NCBI GenBank assembly: GCA_018780645.1
Contig: JADMJJ010000030.1
Coordinates: forward strand, 1-52,960
Length of the DNA stretch: 52,960 bases
Direction of reading: 5' to 3'
Origin: Burkholderiaceae bacterium
GTDB lineage: Bacteria; Pseudomonadota; Gammaproteobacteria; Burkholderiales; Burkholderiaceae_C
This document shows, in pieces, positions 25,570-34,476 of this stretch. The notes under the pieces were generated by a model. The model had not been told where the DNA came from and did not search any database. It was given only the letters and a program-made list of their open reading frames with translations. Every line of letters starts with the position of its first letter. Position 1 is the first letter of the stretch. Made by a program: the position numbers and the translations under genes.

Positions 25570-26508
25570 CTAGTTCGCCGAGGCCGCGTGCCCACCACCC
25601 GGGCCGCCGCGGCGGCGCACCAGCGGCTTGGTCAGCACATCTTCCATCAGCTTGCCCCAAGGCCCCTGGTCGGGGGCCTGCTGCAGCTCCTGTTCGCGCC
25701 GAGCCACCAGATCGGCAAAGCCTGGCCCCGCCTTGGTGGTGGCCAAGCGGTCTACGCCCCGGTTCTGGACCTGCTCGGCATTGCCGAAGTGGTCGGCGAT
25801 GCGGCCCAGCAGGCGGCTGTAGACCTGGGACACCCGCGAAGGGCTGACCTTCAATGAGGCCGCCAGCTCGGTGGGCGTCAGGCCGACGCCCATATAGGAG
25901 TCGATGATCAGGCGCTCGCGCTCAGGCAGCTGGGCAAAAAAGCTCTCCAGCCGCCGCATCACGATGGCGGTGTCGACCCGGGCCTCGACCTCGTCCTGCG
26001 GCGTGGCCGGGTGGAAGCGCTCGGGCGAGATGCCGTCGGAGCCATCGTCGCCGTCCTCGGCGCTGCTGCTGCGGGTGCGGCCCTGCTCATCGGCCTGCTC
26101 CAGCTCGGCGATCTCGGCGATGCTCATGCCGCAGACCTCGCTGAGCTCGGCAAGCCCGGCGTCACTGCCATGGGTGGAGCGCCAGCGCTCCTGGGCGATC
26201 TGGATGACCTTGACCTTGCGCCGCTGGGCCCGGCCCAGGTGGTCCATCTGGCGCAGTTCGTCGAGCATGGCGCCCTTGACGCGCATGCGGGCGTAGCGCA
26301 CGAAGGCCTCCTTGGCCTCCTCGGTCTCGCGGTCGCCCTCCCACTCGAAGCCCATCGCCGCCTGCGCCACGGCAATCAAGCCGACCTGGATCAGATCGGC
26401 CTTCTCGACATTGGCGGGCAAGTGGCGGACCAGGGCCGAGGCCTGCTTGCGCACCCAGGACTCATTTCTGGCAATCAGCGCGGAGGGCACACCTTGCATC
26501 GAGATCAT
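25570..26508 (-). CDS. FliA-type (group 3) RNA polymerase sigma factor
   Basis: This 312-residue protein has sigma region 2 (DLIQVGLIAVAQAAMGFE and RYARMRVKGAMLDELRQMD), a region 3-like stretch, and region 4 with a helix-turn-helix (LPERERLIIDSYMGVGLTPTELA then KVSPSRVSQVYSRLL). The RMRVKGAMLDELR segment is typical of FliA/SigD-like sigma factors. Unlike FliA, usually about 240 residues, it has an acidic insert (SSSAEDGDDGSDG) and a C-terminal tail of about 70 residues ending in a Gly/Arg-rich stretch. No flagellar gene is nearby; it sits between two hybrid kinases. A TAGAAT at 26514-26519 lies so close to the ATG that the mRNA may be leaderless. A second Met lies three codons on. Confidence 0.88.
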   Translation of the reverse strand: MISMQGVPSALIARNESWVRKQASALVRHLPANVEKADLIQVGLIAVAQAAMGFEWEGDRETEEAKEAFVRYARMRVKGAMLDELRQMDHLGRAQRRKVKVIQIAQERWRSTHGSDAGLAELSEVCGMSIAEIAELEQADEQGRTRSSSAEDGDDGSDGISPERFHPATPQDEVEARVDTAIVMRRLESFFAQLPERERLIIDSYMGVGLTPTELAASLKVSPSRVSQVYSRLLGRIADHFGNAEQVQNRGVDRLATTKAGPGFADLVARREQELQQAPDQGPWGKLMEDVLTKPLVRRRGGPGGGHAASAN

Positions 26509-26556
26509 GGGCCATTCTAGGCCGGTGTAAGCCCTGGTAACACCGGGCCCAAACCC

Positions 26557-29250
26557 TCATGCAAGGGGGGCCATGCGCGCGATCTCGGCCGCCAGTTGCT
26601 CGATCGAGAAGGGCTTGCTCAGATAGGCGTCGAAGCCGCTGGCCAGGAAGCGCTCGCGGTCGCCCTGCATGGCATGGGCGGTCATGGCAATGACACGGGC
26701 CGGTGGCAGTCCTTGCGCGCGCTCCAGCGCGCGTCGCCGCGCCAGGACCTCGACGCCATCGAGCCGCGGCATCTGGATGTCCATCAGCACCAGGTCGAAG
26801 CGCCGCTGCTGCAGCAGTTGCCAGGCCTGCGCCCCGTCCTCGGCCAAGGTCAGGCTGCCACCGAGGCGCTCGACGACCGCCTGCACGACCAGACGATTGA
26901 CCATATTGTCCTCGGCCAACAGCACCATCATGCCCCGCAGCAGGTCTTCGTCTGCGCGACCCGGCGCAGGCGCGGCCGGGCCGGCCGCCACCTCGTCGAT
27001 GCGCCCCTGCAAGGCCCGCAGCAGGTCCAGCGGCAGCACCGGCAGAGTCAGGCGTTGCGGCCGCCCGATGCCCGGCGCGGCCGGATTCAGACCCAGGTCC
27101 AGCCGCTGCAAGACCAGCAGACGGCGCGGCGGCGAGAGCGCCTGCCAGCCGCGCAGCAGCGACTGCACCGGCTCGGGCAGGGTCGAGACCGATGCGCAAT
27201 CGAGCACCAGGGTGTCGAAGTCGGCAAGGGCCGCCGCCGTGTGCACCGGCCCGCCGCCCGCACCCTCGGCCTCGATCCGCTGCACCTGGGCACCGAAGCC
27301 GCGCAGCAGCTGGGGCAGAAAATCCGAGCCGGGCCGCCGCAGCGCGAGCCAGCCGATGCATCGGCCCGCCAACGGCTCGGCCGGCACGCCGGGTTCGTCA
27401 GCGTCGCCCGGCAGGGCCAGGTTGAACTCGAAGCTGCTGCCCTGGCCATCGGCGCTGTGCAGCCTTAGCCGCCCGCCCATCAGTTCGACCAGACGCTGGC
27501 TGATGGTCAGGCCCAGGCCGGTGCCGCCATGGCGCCGCGTGGTCGAGTCGTCGCCCTGGGCAAAGGCCTCGAATACGCGCTGCTGGCGGTCCGGCGCTAT
27601 GCCGGGGCCGGTGTCACGGACAACAAAGCCGATGGTTTGCTGCGGACCGGGCATCACCGTCAGCAAGACATGCCCCTGCTCGGTGAACTTGCAGGCATTG
27701 CCCAGCAGATTGGCCAGAACCTGGCGCAGGCGCACCGGGTCGCCCAGCACCCAGCGCGGCAGCTCGGGCGAGAGCTGCAGCTCGAAGTCCAGCCCCTTGG
27801 CATGGGCCGTGCTCGCGGTGGCCTGGCTGAGCTCGCGCAGCAGGGCATGCAGATCGAAGCGCAGGCGTTCGATGCCCATGCCACCGGCGTCGATCTTGGA
27901 AAGGTCCAGCACCTCGTTGACGATGGCCAGCAACGCATCGGCCGAGGTCCGCGCCACTTGCAGATACTCGCGCTGGCGCGGCTGCAGCGCCGAGGCCAGC
28001 ACCAGGTCGGTCATGCCCATCATGCCGTTGATCGGAGTACGGATTTCGTGGCTGATATTGGCCAGAAAGCGGCTCTTGGCCTCGCTGGCCTGCTCGGCGC
28101 GCCGCAGCGCGTCGCGCAGCGCCGACTCCGCCAGACGCATGGCGGTGATGTCGGTGGCAACGCACAGCACCTGCAGCCTGCCATCGGCCAGGCGCAGCGG
28201 GCGCTTGATCGACCAGACCACCCGCTCCACGCCGCCCACCACCATATGGTCCTCCTGCTCGTGGGTGGTGCCTGTTTCCAGCACCCGGCGATCGGCCTCC
28301 ACCCAGCGCTGCACCTCGGCGTGGTTGGGATGCACCTCAAAGGGCGTGCGGCCCAGCATCTGGGCCTCGCTGAGGCCGCAGATCTCGCAGTAGACACGGT
28401 TCACCAGAACATAGCGCTGGTCCGGGTCCTTGACGGAGACCATGCTGGGCGAGGTGTCCGTGACGGCACGCAGCAGTTCCATGCTGCGCTGGGCCTGCTG
28501 CTCGGCGCGGCGCAGATCGGTGACCTCGACCGTGGTCGTCAGTATCAGCGGCTTGGCAAAGCCCGGCAGTTCGACCAGGGTCTTGGACACGCGCTGGAAG
28601 CGCTCCTCATCGAGGCCGAAGGCCTGGCGGGTTTCGAAGTCGGCGCTGACCGGCCCTCCGGTGGCCAGCACCTGGGCGTCCAGCCCCGCCATCTGCTGCT
28701 GCACCAGGGTGGAGACTGCCGCCATCGTGCGCCCCTCCAACTGCTGCGGTGTCTGGCCGACTCGCCGGGCGGTGTAGCGATTGACCAGCTTCAGCTCGCC
28801 TGCTGCCGTCTTCAGCGACAGGCCGAAGGGCAGCTGGTCGATCAGGCTGCGCCAGGCCCCGGGCGCGTGCGCCTCGCTCAGCGACAGGGCGTCGGGCGGC
28901 AGACCGGCGTCGGCCACGCAACGCAGCAGCAGGCGCTCGCCCCCGGGCCCGCTGAGCGCGAGCCGGGTGACGCGCCAGCTGCGGTTCGCTGCGGCATCGA
29001 ACTCGTCGCGCACATCGGCCGGGCCGCCGCTGAGCAGGCCGGCCTCGATCGGGCCCTGTGCAAGCAAAGCGGCCTCGGTCAGCAGATCCTGCTCGGCGCG
29101 GCCCAGCAACTCGGCGGCAGTTGCACCCAGCGCCTCGGCCGCCGCCCGGTTCAGCCACAGCAATCGCCCCTGCCCGGTTTTCAGCGTCAGGCGCAATGGC
29201 AGGGCGTCCAGCAGCGTCTGCAGCAGCGAGGGAGGCAGGGCCGGTGTCAT
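26557..29250 (-). CDS. Cytosolic PAS-rich hybrid histidine kinase with receiver
   Basis: This 897-residue protein has no membrane helix. Three PAS-like regions (about residues 8-110, 130-245 and 265-380) precede HisKA with the phospho-His in FLANISHEIRTPINGM. The HATPase follows (NLLGNACKF, DTGPGIAP, GGTGLGLTIS). After a region that looks like a degenerate receiver comes a full receiver (VLLAEDNMVNRL, LVLMDIQMPRLDG, AYLSKPFS). There is no HPt domain, so phosphate must pass to another protein, perhaps the HPt of the kinase two genes downstream. It lies 48 bp above the sigma factor gene on the same strand. Confidence 0.9.
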   Translation of the reverse strand: MTPALPPSLLQTLLDALPLRLTLKTGQGRLLWLNRAAAEALGATAAELLGRAEQDLLTEAALLAQGPIEAGLLSGGPADVRDEFDAAANRSWRVTRLALSGPGGERLLLRCVADAGLPPDALSLSEAHAPGAWRSLIDQLPFGLSLKTAAGELKLVNRYTARRVGQTPQQLEGRTMAAVSTLVQQQMAGLDAQVLATGGPVSADFETRQAFGLDEERFQRVSKTLVELPGFAKPLILTTTVEVTDLRRAEQQAQRSMELLRAVTDTSPSMVSVKDPDQRYVLVNRVYCEICGLSEAQMLGRTPFEVHPNHAEVQRWVEADRRVLETGTTHEQEDHMVVGGVERVVWSIKRPLRLADGRLQVLCVATDITAMRLAESALRDALRRAEQASEAKSRFLANISHEIRTPINGMMGMTDLVLASALQPRQREYLQVARTSADALLAIVNEVLDLSKIDAGGMGIERLRFDLHALLRELSQATASTAHAKGLDFELQLSPELPRWVLGDPVRLRQVLANLLGNACKFTEQGHVLLTVMPGPQQTIGFVVRDTGPGIAPDRQQRVFEAFAQGDDSTTRRHGGTGLGLTISQRLVELMGGRLRLHSADGQGSSFEFNLALPGDADEPGVPAEPLAGRCIGWLALRRPGSDFLPQLLRGFGAQVQRIEAEGAGGGPVHTAAALADFDTLVLDCASVSTLPEPVQSLLRGWQALSPPRRLLVLQRLDLGLNPAAPGIGRPQRLTLPVLPLDLLRALQGRIDEVAAGPAAPAPGRADEDLLRGMMVLLAEDNMVNRLVVQAVVERLGGSLTLAEDGAQAWQLLQQRRFDLVLMDIQMPRLDGVEVLARRRALERAQGLPPARVIAMTAHAMQGDRERFLASGFDAYLSKPFSIEQLAAEIARMAPLA

Positions 29251-29336
29251 GCGGCATTTTCGACCCTCGCCCGCCCTGTTGCACCCGAGGCCAGCCTGGT
29301 GGCCCGGGCAGTGCGGGGAAAAGTCACACTTGAACC

Positions 29337-30527
29337 TCAGGCCTGGGCCGTCTCGACGAGGTCCGAGCCCAGCACCTCGCTGGGCTCGACGCGGTTACGA
29401 CCCAGGGCCTTGGCCCGGTACAGCGCCCGGTCGGCGTCGCGGTAGAGCTGCTCGCCGCTGACTCCGGGGCCTGCGGGCGCCACGGCCACGCCGGCCGACA
29501 CCGTGACCGGCACCAGTTGCCCATCGGCATTGGGCACCTGCATCTTCTCGATCGCCCGGCGCACGGACTCCGCCACATGCTCGCCGCCTGCTGCCCCTGT
29601 GTTGGGCAGGACCAGGCCGAACTCTTCGCCGCCGAGACGGCCAATTACATCGCCGGCGCGCAGGCGCTGCTTGACCGTCGAGACAAAGGCGCGCAGCACG
29701 GCGTCTCCAGTGCTGTGGCCATGCAGGTCATTGATGCGCTTGAAGTGATCGAGGTCCAGGGCCACAAAGGCCAGCGGCTGACCTTCGCGCCGGCAGCGCG
29801 CCAAGGCATGGGCCAGCATGGTGTCGGTGGTGGCACGGTTCATGGCGCCGGTCAGGCCATCGACCGTGGCCAGCACCTCCATGCGCTGCGCCAGCCGCTC
29901 GAAGCTGGCCAGCACGAAGCCGAAGCCCGCGCCCAGCAGACATAGGAAGGCAATCAGAAAACTCAGCGCCTGGCTCAGGGTGGAGTGGGTCAGGCTGGCG
30001 TAGTCTTGCGGGCTGACGAGGCCGTGCACAGCACGAAACATCAAGGTCAGCGTGGCCAGGGCCAGGGTCGCGCCGACGGTGCGCAGCGAGCGCTCCGCTT
30101 GGCGGCCATGCACCCAGATCACATGCACGCCCGGCAGCAGGGCAAGGGCCAGCAGGGCAGAAATCACCGGCGAGCGCTGGCTCAGCGGCTGGAACATGAC
30201 CGCCAGCAGCATCGCCACGCCGCCGCCCAGAAGTCCCCAAACCCAGCGCGGCGCCGGCTGGTCGAGCAAGAAACGGTACAGCGCCTGCACGTGCAGGCAC
30301 ATGCCCAGCAGGATCAGGCCATTGCCGGCCACCACGGACACCGGCATCGGCACCAGCAAGCGCGCCGCCAGCATCAGGAAGCCGCCGAGCAGGGCCCAGG
30401 AGCCCAGGGTCCAGCTGCGCAGCTCCTGGTCGTGGCGACGGCCGCCCAAGGCCACCGCCAACACGACGGACAACAGCAGATACCCCAGCAGCAGGGTCAG
30501 CATCAGGGTCGGGATGTCCAGGCTCAT
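29337..30527 (-). CDS. Membrane diguanylate cyclase (GGDEF domain)
   Basis: This 396-residue protein has six or seven N-terminal hydrophobic segments (residues 5-200) and a C-terminal GGDEF domain. The active-site motif is GGEEF (in GRLGGEEFGLVLP) near residue 300. The product-inhibition I-site RAGD lies five residues upstream. The DxLT start motif is TVDGLTGAMNR. It should make cyclic di-GMP and sense its own product. The ATG at 30527 has an AGGAG about 13 nt upstream, a little far. It is 86 nt above the cytosolic kinase gene and may head a signalling run through 21975. Confidence 0.92.
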   Translation of the reverse strand: MSLDIPTLMLTLLLGYLLLSVVLAVALGGRRHDQELRSWTLGSWALLGGFLMLAARLLVPMPVSVVAGNGLILLGMCLHVQALYRFLLDQPAPRWVWGLLGGGVAMLLAVMFQPLSQRSPVISALLALALLPGVHVIWVHGRQAERSLRTVGATLALATLTLMFRAVHGLVSPQDYASLTHSTLSQALSFLIAFLCLLGAGFGFVLASFERLAQRMEVLATVDGLTGAMNRATTDTMLAHALARCRREGQPLAFVALDLDHFKRINDLHGHSTGDAVLRAFVSTVKQRLRAGDVIGRLGGEEFGLVLPNTGAAGGEHVAESVRRAIEKMQVPNADGQLVPVTVSAGVAVAPAGPGVSGEQLYRDADRALYRAKALGRNRVEPSEVLGSDLVETAQA

Positions 30528-30555
30528 CGGTGCGGTCACTCTCCTTTGGAGCGCT

Positions 30556-30579
30556 ATTGTCGGGGGGATTGGTGACAAT
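30556..30579. promoter_or_regulatory. Inverted repeat between diguanylate cyclase and acyl-CoA dehydrogenase genes
   Basis: ATTGTC (30556-30561) and GACAAT (30574-30579) form a perfect 6-bp inverted repeat with a 12-bp spacer in the 108-bp divergent gap. It may be a regulator site for either gene. A TACAGT -10-like motif lies at 30598-30603. Confidence 0.4.
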
Positions 30580-30635
30580 CCGGTTCGCGTGTGCGGCTAC
30601 AGTGCCGATTTGATTCAAGCAGCAAGGATTTCAGC

Positions 30636-31487
30636 ATGAGCACAATTCAAACCGTGGGCATCATCGGTGCCGGCACCATGGGCAATGGCATTGCGCAGGC
30701 CTGCGCGGTGCGCGGCATCCAGGTCGTGATGGTGGACATCAACGAGGCCGCCGTGCAACGCGGCCTGGCCACCGTGGCCGGCAGCCTGGACCGGCTGATC
30801 AAGAAAGACAAGATCACCGTCGCCGACAAGGACGCGGCACTGGCCCTGATCACCCCCAGCACCGACTATGCTGCGCTGACTGGCGCCCAGCTGGTGATCG
30901 AGGCGGCGACCGAGAACGAGGCGCTGAAGGTGAAGATCCTGCAGCAGCTCGACGCGCTGCTTGCGCCCGAGGTGATAGTCGCTACCAACACCTCGTCGAT
31001 CTCCATCACCAAGCTGGCCGCCGCCACCCAGCGCGCCGACCGCTTCATCGGCATGCACTTCTTCAACCCGGTGCCGATGATGGCCCTGGTGGAGATCATC
31101 CGCGGCCTGCAGACCAGCGACGCCACGCACGACGCGGTCAAGGCGCTGTCGGAGCGCCTGGGCAAGTCGCCGATCACCGTCAAGAACGCGCCCGGCTTTG
31201 TCGTCAACCGCATCCTGGTGCCGATGATCAACGAGGCCTTCTTCGTGCTCGCCGAGGGCCTGGCCACGCCGGAAGACATAGACGCCGGCATGAAGCTGGG
31301 CTGCAACCAGCCGATCGGCCCGCTGGCCCTGGCCGACATGATTGGCCTGGACGTCTGCCTGGCGGTGATGGAGGTCTATGTCAACGAGTTCGCCGACTCC
31401 AAATACCGCCCGGCGCCGCTGCTCAAGGAAATGGTCGCCGCCGGCTGGCTGGGCCGCAAGAGCGGCCGTGGCGTGTATCGCTACTGA
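30636..31487 (+). CDS. 3-hydroxybutyryl-CoA dehydrogenase
   Basis: This 283-residue NAD-dependent 3-hydroxyacyl-CoA dehydrogenase of the Hbd/PaaH type oxidises (S)-3-hydroxybutyryl-CoA to acetoacetyl-CoA, or the reverse. The Rossmann motif is GIIGAGTMGNG at residues 8-18. The catalytic region is MHFFNPVPMMALVEI, and the C-terminal helical domain has PGFVVNRI and GPLALADMIGLD. Length matches the family. The ATG follows AAGGA at 7 nt. It may serve fatty acid, polyhydroxybutyrate or aromatic (phenylacetate) catabolism; the context does not decide. Confidence 0.93.
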   Translation: MSTIQTVGIIGAGTMGNGIAQACAVRGIQVVMVDINEAAVQRGLATVAGSLDRLIKKDKITVADKDAALALITPSTDYAALTGAQLVIEAATENEALKVKILQQLDALLAPEVIVATNTSSISITKLAAATQRADRFIGMHFFNPVPMMALVEIIRGLQTSDATHDAVKALSERLGKSPITVKNAPGFVVNRILVPMINEAFFVLAEGLATPEDIDAGMKLGCNQPIGPLALADMIGLDVCLAVMEVYVNEFADSKYRPAPLLKEMVAAGWLGRKSGRGVYRY

Positions 31488-31496
31488 GCTACTGAG

Positions 31497-33623
31497 CTAC
31501 TGAAACTGGTAGCGCGCCTCGACGAACCAGGAGCGGCGCGCCAGCGGCAGATCGTTCGGCAGGGTGCCTCCCGCCAGGCTGGGCTCGCGCGCCGCGGCAT
31601 TGAACAGATTGCGCACCGATGCCGTCAGCGTCAACCCCCTGGTCTCAAGGCGACGGCGCAGATTCAGATCGACGGTGCGGTAGTCCGCGATGGGCGGGCG
31701 GGCATCGCCCGGCGCACGCCGACGGTCCATCACCGCATTGAACAGCCCACCCAGCTGCCAATCGCCATTCAGGCTCCAGTCGGCGCGGGCGAAAACGTGG
31801 CGGTGCGGCGCGTAGCCGGCATCCAGGCGCGTGGCCGCGTCGATGGTGCGCTGCTGCGACAGCTGGGCCGCCAGGCGCAGATCGCGGCGCGCATCCCAGA
31901 CCGCCTCCAGCTCGAAACCCTGGCCGCGCTGGCGCCCGAGATTCTGGTAGGTCGCCCCGGGCGCCGGTGCCGGATTGGGCACCACGCCGATCAGCTCGCT
32001 GAGTTCATGCTTGAACAGATTCAGGCGCAGCTGCAGGTTGGTGCGGGCCTGCCAGTCCAGGGCCAGCTCGTGGCTGCGCATGCGCTCGGGCCGAAGGCGC
32101 AGATTGCCCGTCGTCACCGGGTTGGTCGAGAACTGCTCGTTGAACGAGGGCGCGCGAAACGCCTCGCCATACAGCAGCTTGGCGGTCAGGTTGTAGGCCA
32201 GCTCCCAGACCAGGGCCAGGCGCGGATTGGTGGCACCGCCGAAGTCGGAGTAGCGGTCGTGACGCAGGCCGGCGGTCAGCGCCCAGTCGGCCGCGAACTG
32301 CCACTCGTCTTGCACGTAGACATAGCGGTTGTGCCGGCTGACGGTCGGAATATGCGACTGAATCTCGCTGTAGTCGATGACCGGGCCGGTCGGCATCGGC
32401 ACGCCCGCGGCATTGAGCAGAAAGTTCTTGTAGGTCGTACTGGCATAGAGCTCCAGCCGGTCAAATCCCAGGCCCAGCCGCAGGGCATGGCGGCGCCAGC
32501 CGCTGTAGCTGGCAAAGGCCGAGGCATGGAGCTGGCGCTCCCAGCGGTTCGGGCCGCCGATCATGCCCTGCGCAAAGACGTTCGCCCCAATACGCGTGCC
32601 AGCCGGGAACAGCACGATCCCTCTTGGCGTCTGCTCGGTGTAATAGCTGTGGCTCAGGCTCGCCCCGGCGCCCCAGTCGGAGCCCAGCCCGTTATCGGCC
32701 CAGGCCAGCTCGGTGGTGCTGCGCTTGGACAACACATAGCTGTCCGGATCCAGCGCCGAATTGATGCCGGCGCCGGTGCCGATCTCGGGCCGCCATTGCA
32801 GGCCGCTGCGCAAGCGCCACTGCCCCCAGGCCAGGTCAAGGCCGGCGTCAATGTCACGGTGCATGGTATTCACCGGCCCGGGCGCGCGGCTGGCCCGGGT
32901 GCCGAACAGGTCGTCCAGGCGCGTCGCGGCATCGGCGGCTATCAGCTCACGCTGGCCCTGGGTGTCGCCGGCACGCAGATAGCCGGCCAGTTGCACAGGC
33001 CCCAGCGCGCCGCCGTGCTGCAGCCAGACATCCCAGCCGCGGAAACTGGCCGCGCGCAGCCCCATCTCGGTGCCGCGCAGCTCGGCCGGGCCCTTGGTGA
33101 TGATGTTGATCACACCGGCAAACGCATCGGCGCCATAAAGGGCCGAACCGGGGCCGCGGATGATCTCGATGCGCGCCACATTCTCCAGCGGCAGGTCGGT
33201 CCATTGCGCGCCCTTGTCGCCGGTATAGACCGAGGTCATGGGTACGCCATTCCACATCAGCAGCACCTGCGGGCTGGTCGGCGCGGTGAAGGCGCCACGC
33301 ATCACGTAGTTGGTGGCATAGCCCCCCGATTTGACGGCCACATGCAGGCCCGGCACCGACTCCAGCACCTGGTCCAGGCCGGTCGCGCCCATGGCGATGA
33401 TGTCCCGGGTCGTGATCACCGTGGCCATGGCCGGCGCGCGGCGCAGCGGCTGAAGGCTACCGGTGGCAATGCGGACCATGGTCGTATCCCCATAGGCCTG
33501 GGCCAGTTCCTCATCCGGCACCGGCGCGCCGCAGGCCGTGTTCGCTGCGATCAGTCCAAAGGCCGCCAAGACGATGCGGGGCGATCGCCGGGAGATTAGA
33601 ACGCGGCCTAGGGCGAGGGGCAT
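31497..33623 (-). CDS. TonB-dependent outer-membrane receptor (BtuB/siderophore-like)
   Basis: This 708-residue receptor has an N-terminal signal peptide (core IVLAAFGLIAANTACGA) and a plug domain (TVITTRDIIAMGATGLDQVLE, IEIIRGPGSALYGADAFAGVINI). A beta-barrel follows and ends with an aromatic-terminated strand (ARYQFQ). The plug pattern fits receptors for iron complexes or cobalamin. No Fur box or cobalamin riboswitch was recognised upstream, so the ligand is open. It converges on the 3-hydroxybutyryl-CoA dehydrogenase gene with a 9-nt gap containing three copies of GCTACTGA-like sequence. Upstream it is divergent from the Mn-riboswitch region. Confidence 0.9.
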   Translation of the reverse strand: MPLALGRVLISRRSPRIVLAAFGLIAANTACGAPVPDEELAQAYGDTTMVRIATGSLQPLRRAPAMATVITTRDIIAMGATGLDQVLESVPGLHVAVKSGGYATNYVMRGAFTAPTSPQVLLMWNGVPMTSVYTGDKGAQWTDLPLENVARIEIIRGPGSALYGADAFAGVINIITKGPAELRGTEMGLRAASFRGWDVWLQHGGALGPVQLAGYLRAGDTQGQRELIAADAATRLDDLFGTRASRAPGPVNTMHRDIDAGLDLAWGQWRLRSGLQWRPEIGTGAGINSALDPDSYVLSKRSTTELAWADNGLGSDWGAGASLSHSYYTEQTPRGIVLFPAGTRIGANVFAQGMIGGPNRWERQLHASAFASYSGWRRHALRLGLGFDRLELYASTTYKNFLLNAAGVPMPTGPVIDYSEIQSHIPTVSRHNRYVYVQDEWQFAADWALTAGLRHDRYSDFGGATNPRLALVWELAYNLTAKLLYGEAFRAPSFNEQFSTNPVTTGNLRLRPERMRSHELALDWQARTNLQLRLNLFKHELSELIGVVPNPAPAPGATYQNLGRQRGQGFELEAVWDARRDLRLAAQLSQQRTIDAATRLDAGYAPHRHVFARADWSLNGDWQLGGLFNAVMDRRRAPGDARPPIADYRTVDLNLRRRLETRGLTLTASVRNLFNAAAREPSLAGGTLPNDLPLARRSWFVEARYQFQ

Positions 33624-33679
33624 ATGCGTCCGATGTTAAAGGCAAGTCATCGATGCGGCGCGGCTTTTGGCGGCCCTGG

Positions 33680-33685
33680 TAAACT
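33680..33685 (+). promoter_or_regulatory. Extended -10 promoter before the manganese riboswitch
   Basis: TGG followed by TAAACT (33680-33685) gives an extended -10 element. It would start transcription near 33692, just before the riboswitch aptamer. I see no good -35. Confidence 0.4.
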
Positions 33686-33691
33686 CGCCTC

Positions 33692-33900
33692 CGCACTCGT
33701 CATTGGGGAGTAGCCGCTCTGCCTACGCAGAGGCCCGCGTCAACACACTTGATCCGCTTGCGGATCATGGCGCGGGCAGCTCAGTCAGCCGCATCCATGC
33801 CGGATCGGTCGACCGCCTGGCAAGACCTTTGACCTCACTGCCTCCGGTTGGGCCGGGGAAGCGGTGTGGTCATCGGTATTCGCATCCGGCCCAGGAGAAC
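33692..33900 (+). ncRNA. yybP-ykoY (manganese) riboswitch
   Basis: This leader precedes a UPF0016 manganese exporter gene. It has the two conserved loops of the yybP-ykoY class: GGGGAGTAGC at 33705-33714 and CAAGACCTTTGACC at 33821-33834. Between them are the hairpins CTCTGC/GCAGAG (33717-33732) and GATCCGC/GCGGATC (33751-33766). GTCA near 33698 can pair with TGAC near 33829-33833 as P1. The class binds Mn2+ and turns on Mn export genes. The expression platform probably acts on the ribosome binding site AGGAGA before 33904; I could not fold it. Confidence 0.9.
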
Positions 33901-33903
33901 TCA

Positions 33904-34476
33904 ATGGAAGCCTTCCTGATATCCACCGGCGTGGTGGCCCTGGGCGAGATGGGTGACAAGACCCAGCTGCTGGCCCTGCTGCTGGCTGCGCGCTTTCGCA
34001 AGCCCATCCCCATCATCCTGGGCATCCTGGTCGCCACCCTGGTGAACCATGCGATGGCCGGCCTGGTCGGCGACTGGATTGCCAAGGCCCTGGGCCCGGA
34101 CTGGCTGCGCTGGGTGATAGGACTGTCCTTCCTGGCCATGGCCGGCTGGATGCTGATCCCCGACAAGCTGGACGACGAGGCCGAGGGCAGCAATCACAAA
34201 TTCGGCGTGTTCGGCACCACGGTGCTGGCCTTCTTCCTGGCCGAGATGGGCGACAAGACCCAGATCGCCACCGTGGCGCTGGCCGCCCGCTACACCGACC
34301 TGGTCGCCGTCGTTGGCGGCAGCACCCTGGGCATGATGCTGGCCAACGTGCCGGTGGTGCTGCTGGGGGATGGTCTGGCCAAGCGCATTTCGATGCCCAT
34401 CGTGCACGGCGTGGCGGCGCTGATCTTTGCGGTGCTGGGGGTGTTGACGCTGTTCAACGTCGGCAAGCTGTTCTAG
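33904..34476 (+). CDS. mneA: UPF0016 (GDT1/MneA-type) manganese exporter
   Basis: This 190-residue inner-membrane protein has about six hydrophobic segments in two homologous halves. Each half carries the family motif: GEMGDKTQ near residue 15 and AEMGDKTQ near residue 115. Members export Mn2+ (MneA in Vibrio) and are related to yeast Gdt1 and human TMEM165. The ATG at 33904 follows AGGAGA at about 6 nt. The yybP-ykoY riboswitch upstream makes a manganese role likely. An in-frame extension upstream is riboswitch RNA, not protein. Confidence 0.93.
   Translation: MEAFLISTGVVALGEMGDKTQLLALLLAARFRKPIPIILGILVATLVNHAMAGLVGDWIAKALGPDWLRWVIGLSFLAMAGWMLIPDKLDDEAEGSNHKFGVFGTTVLAFFLAEMGDKTQIATVALAARYTDLVAVVGGSTLGMMLANVPVVLLGDGLAKRISMPIVHGVAALIFAVLGVLTLFNVGKLF

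Noticed and set aside
31497-33700. Fur box or cobalamin riboswitch above the TonB receptor at 31497-33623
   Set aside because: No Fur-like inverted repeat or cobalamin-riboswitch core was found in the upstream sequence, which is instead taken by the Mn riboswitch on the other strand.
33667-33903. N-terminal extension of the Mn exporter
   Set aside because: The in-frame extension covers the riboswitch and has no family similarity; the ATG at 33904 has the ribosome binding site.
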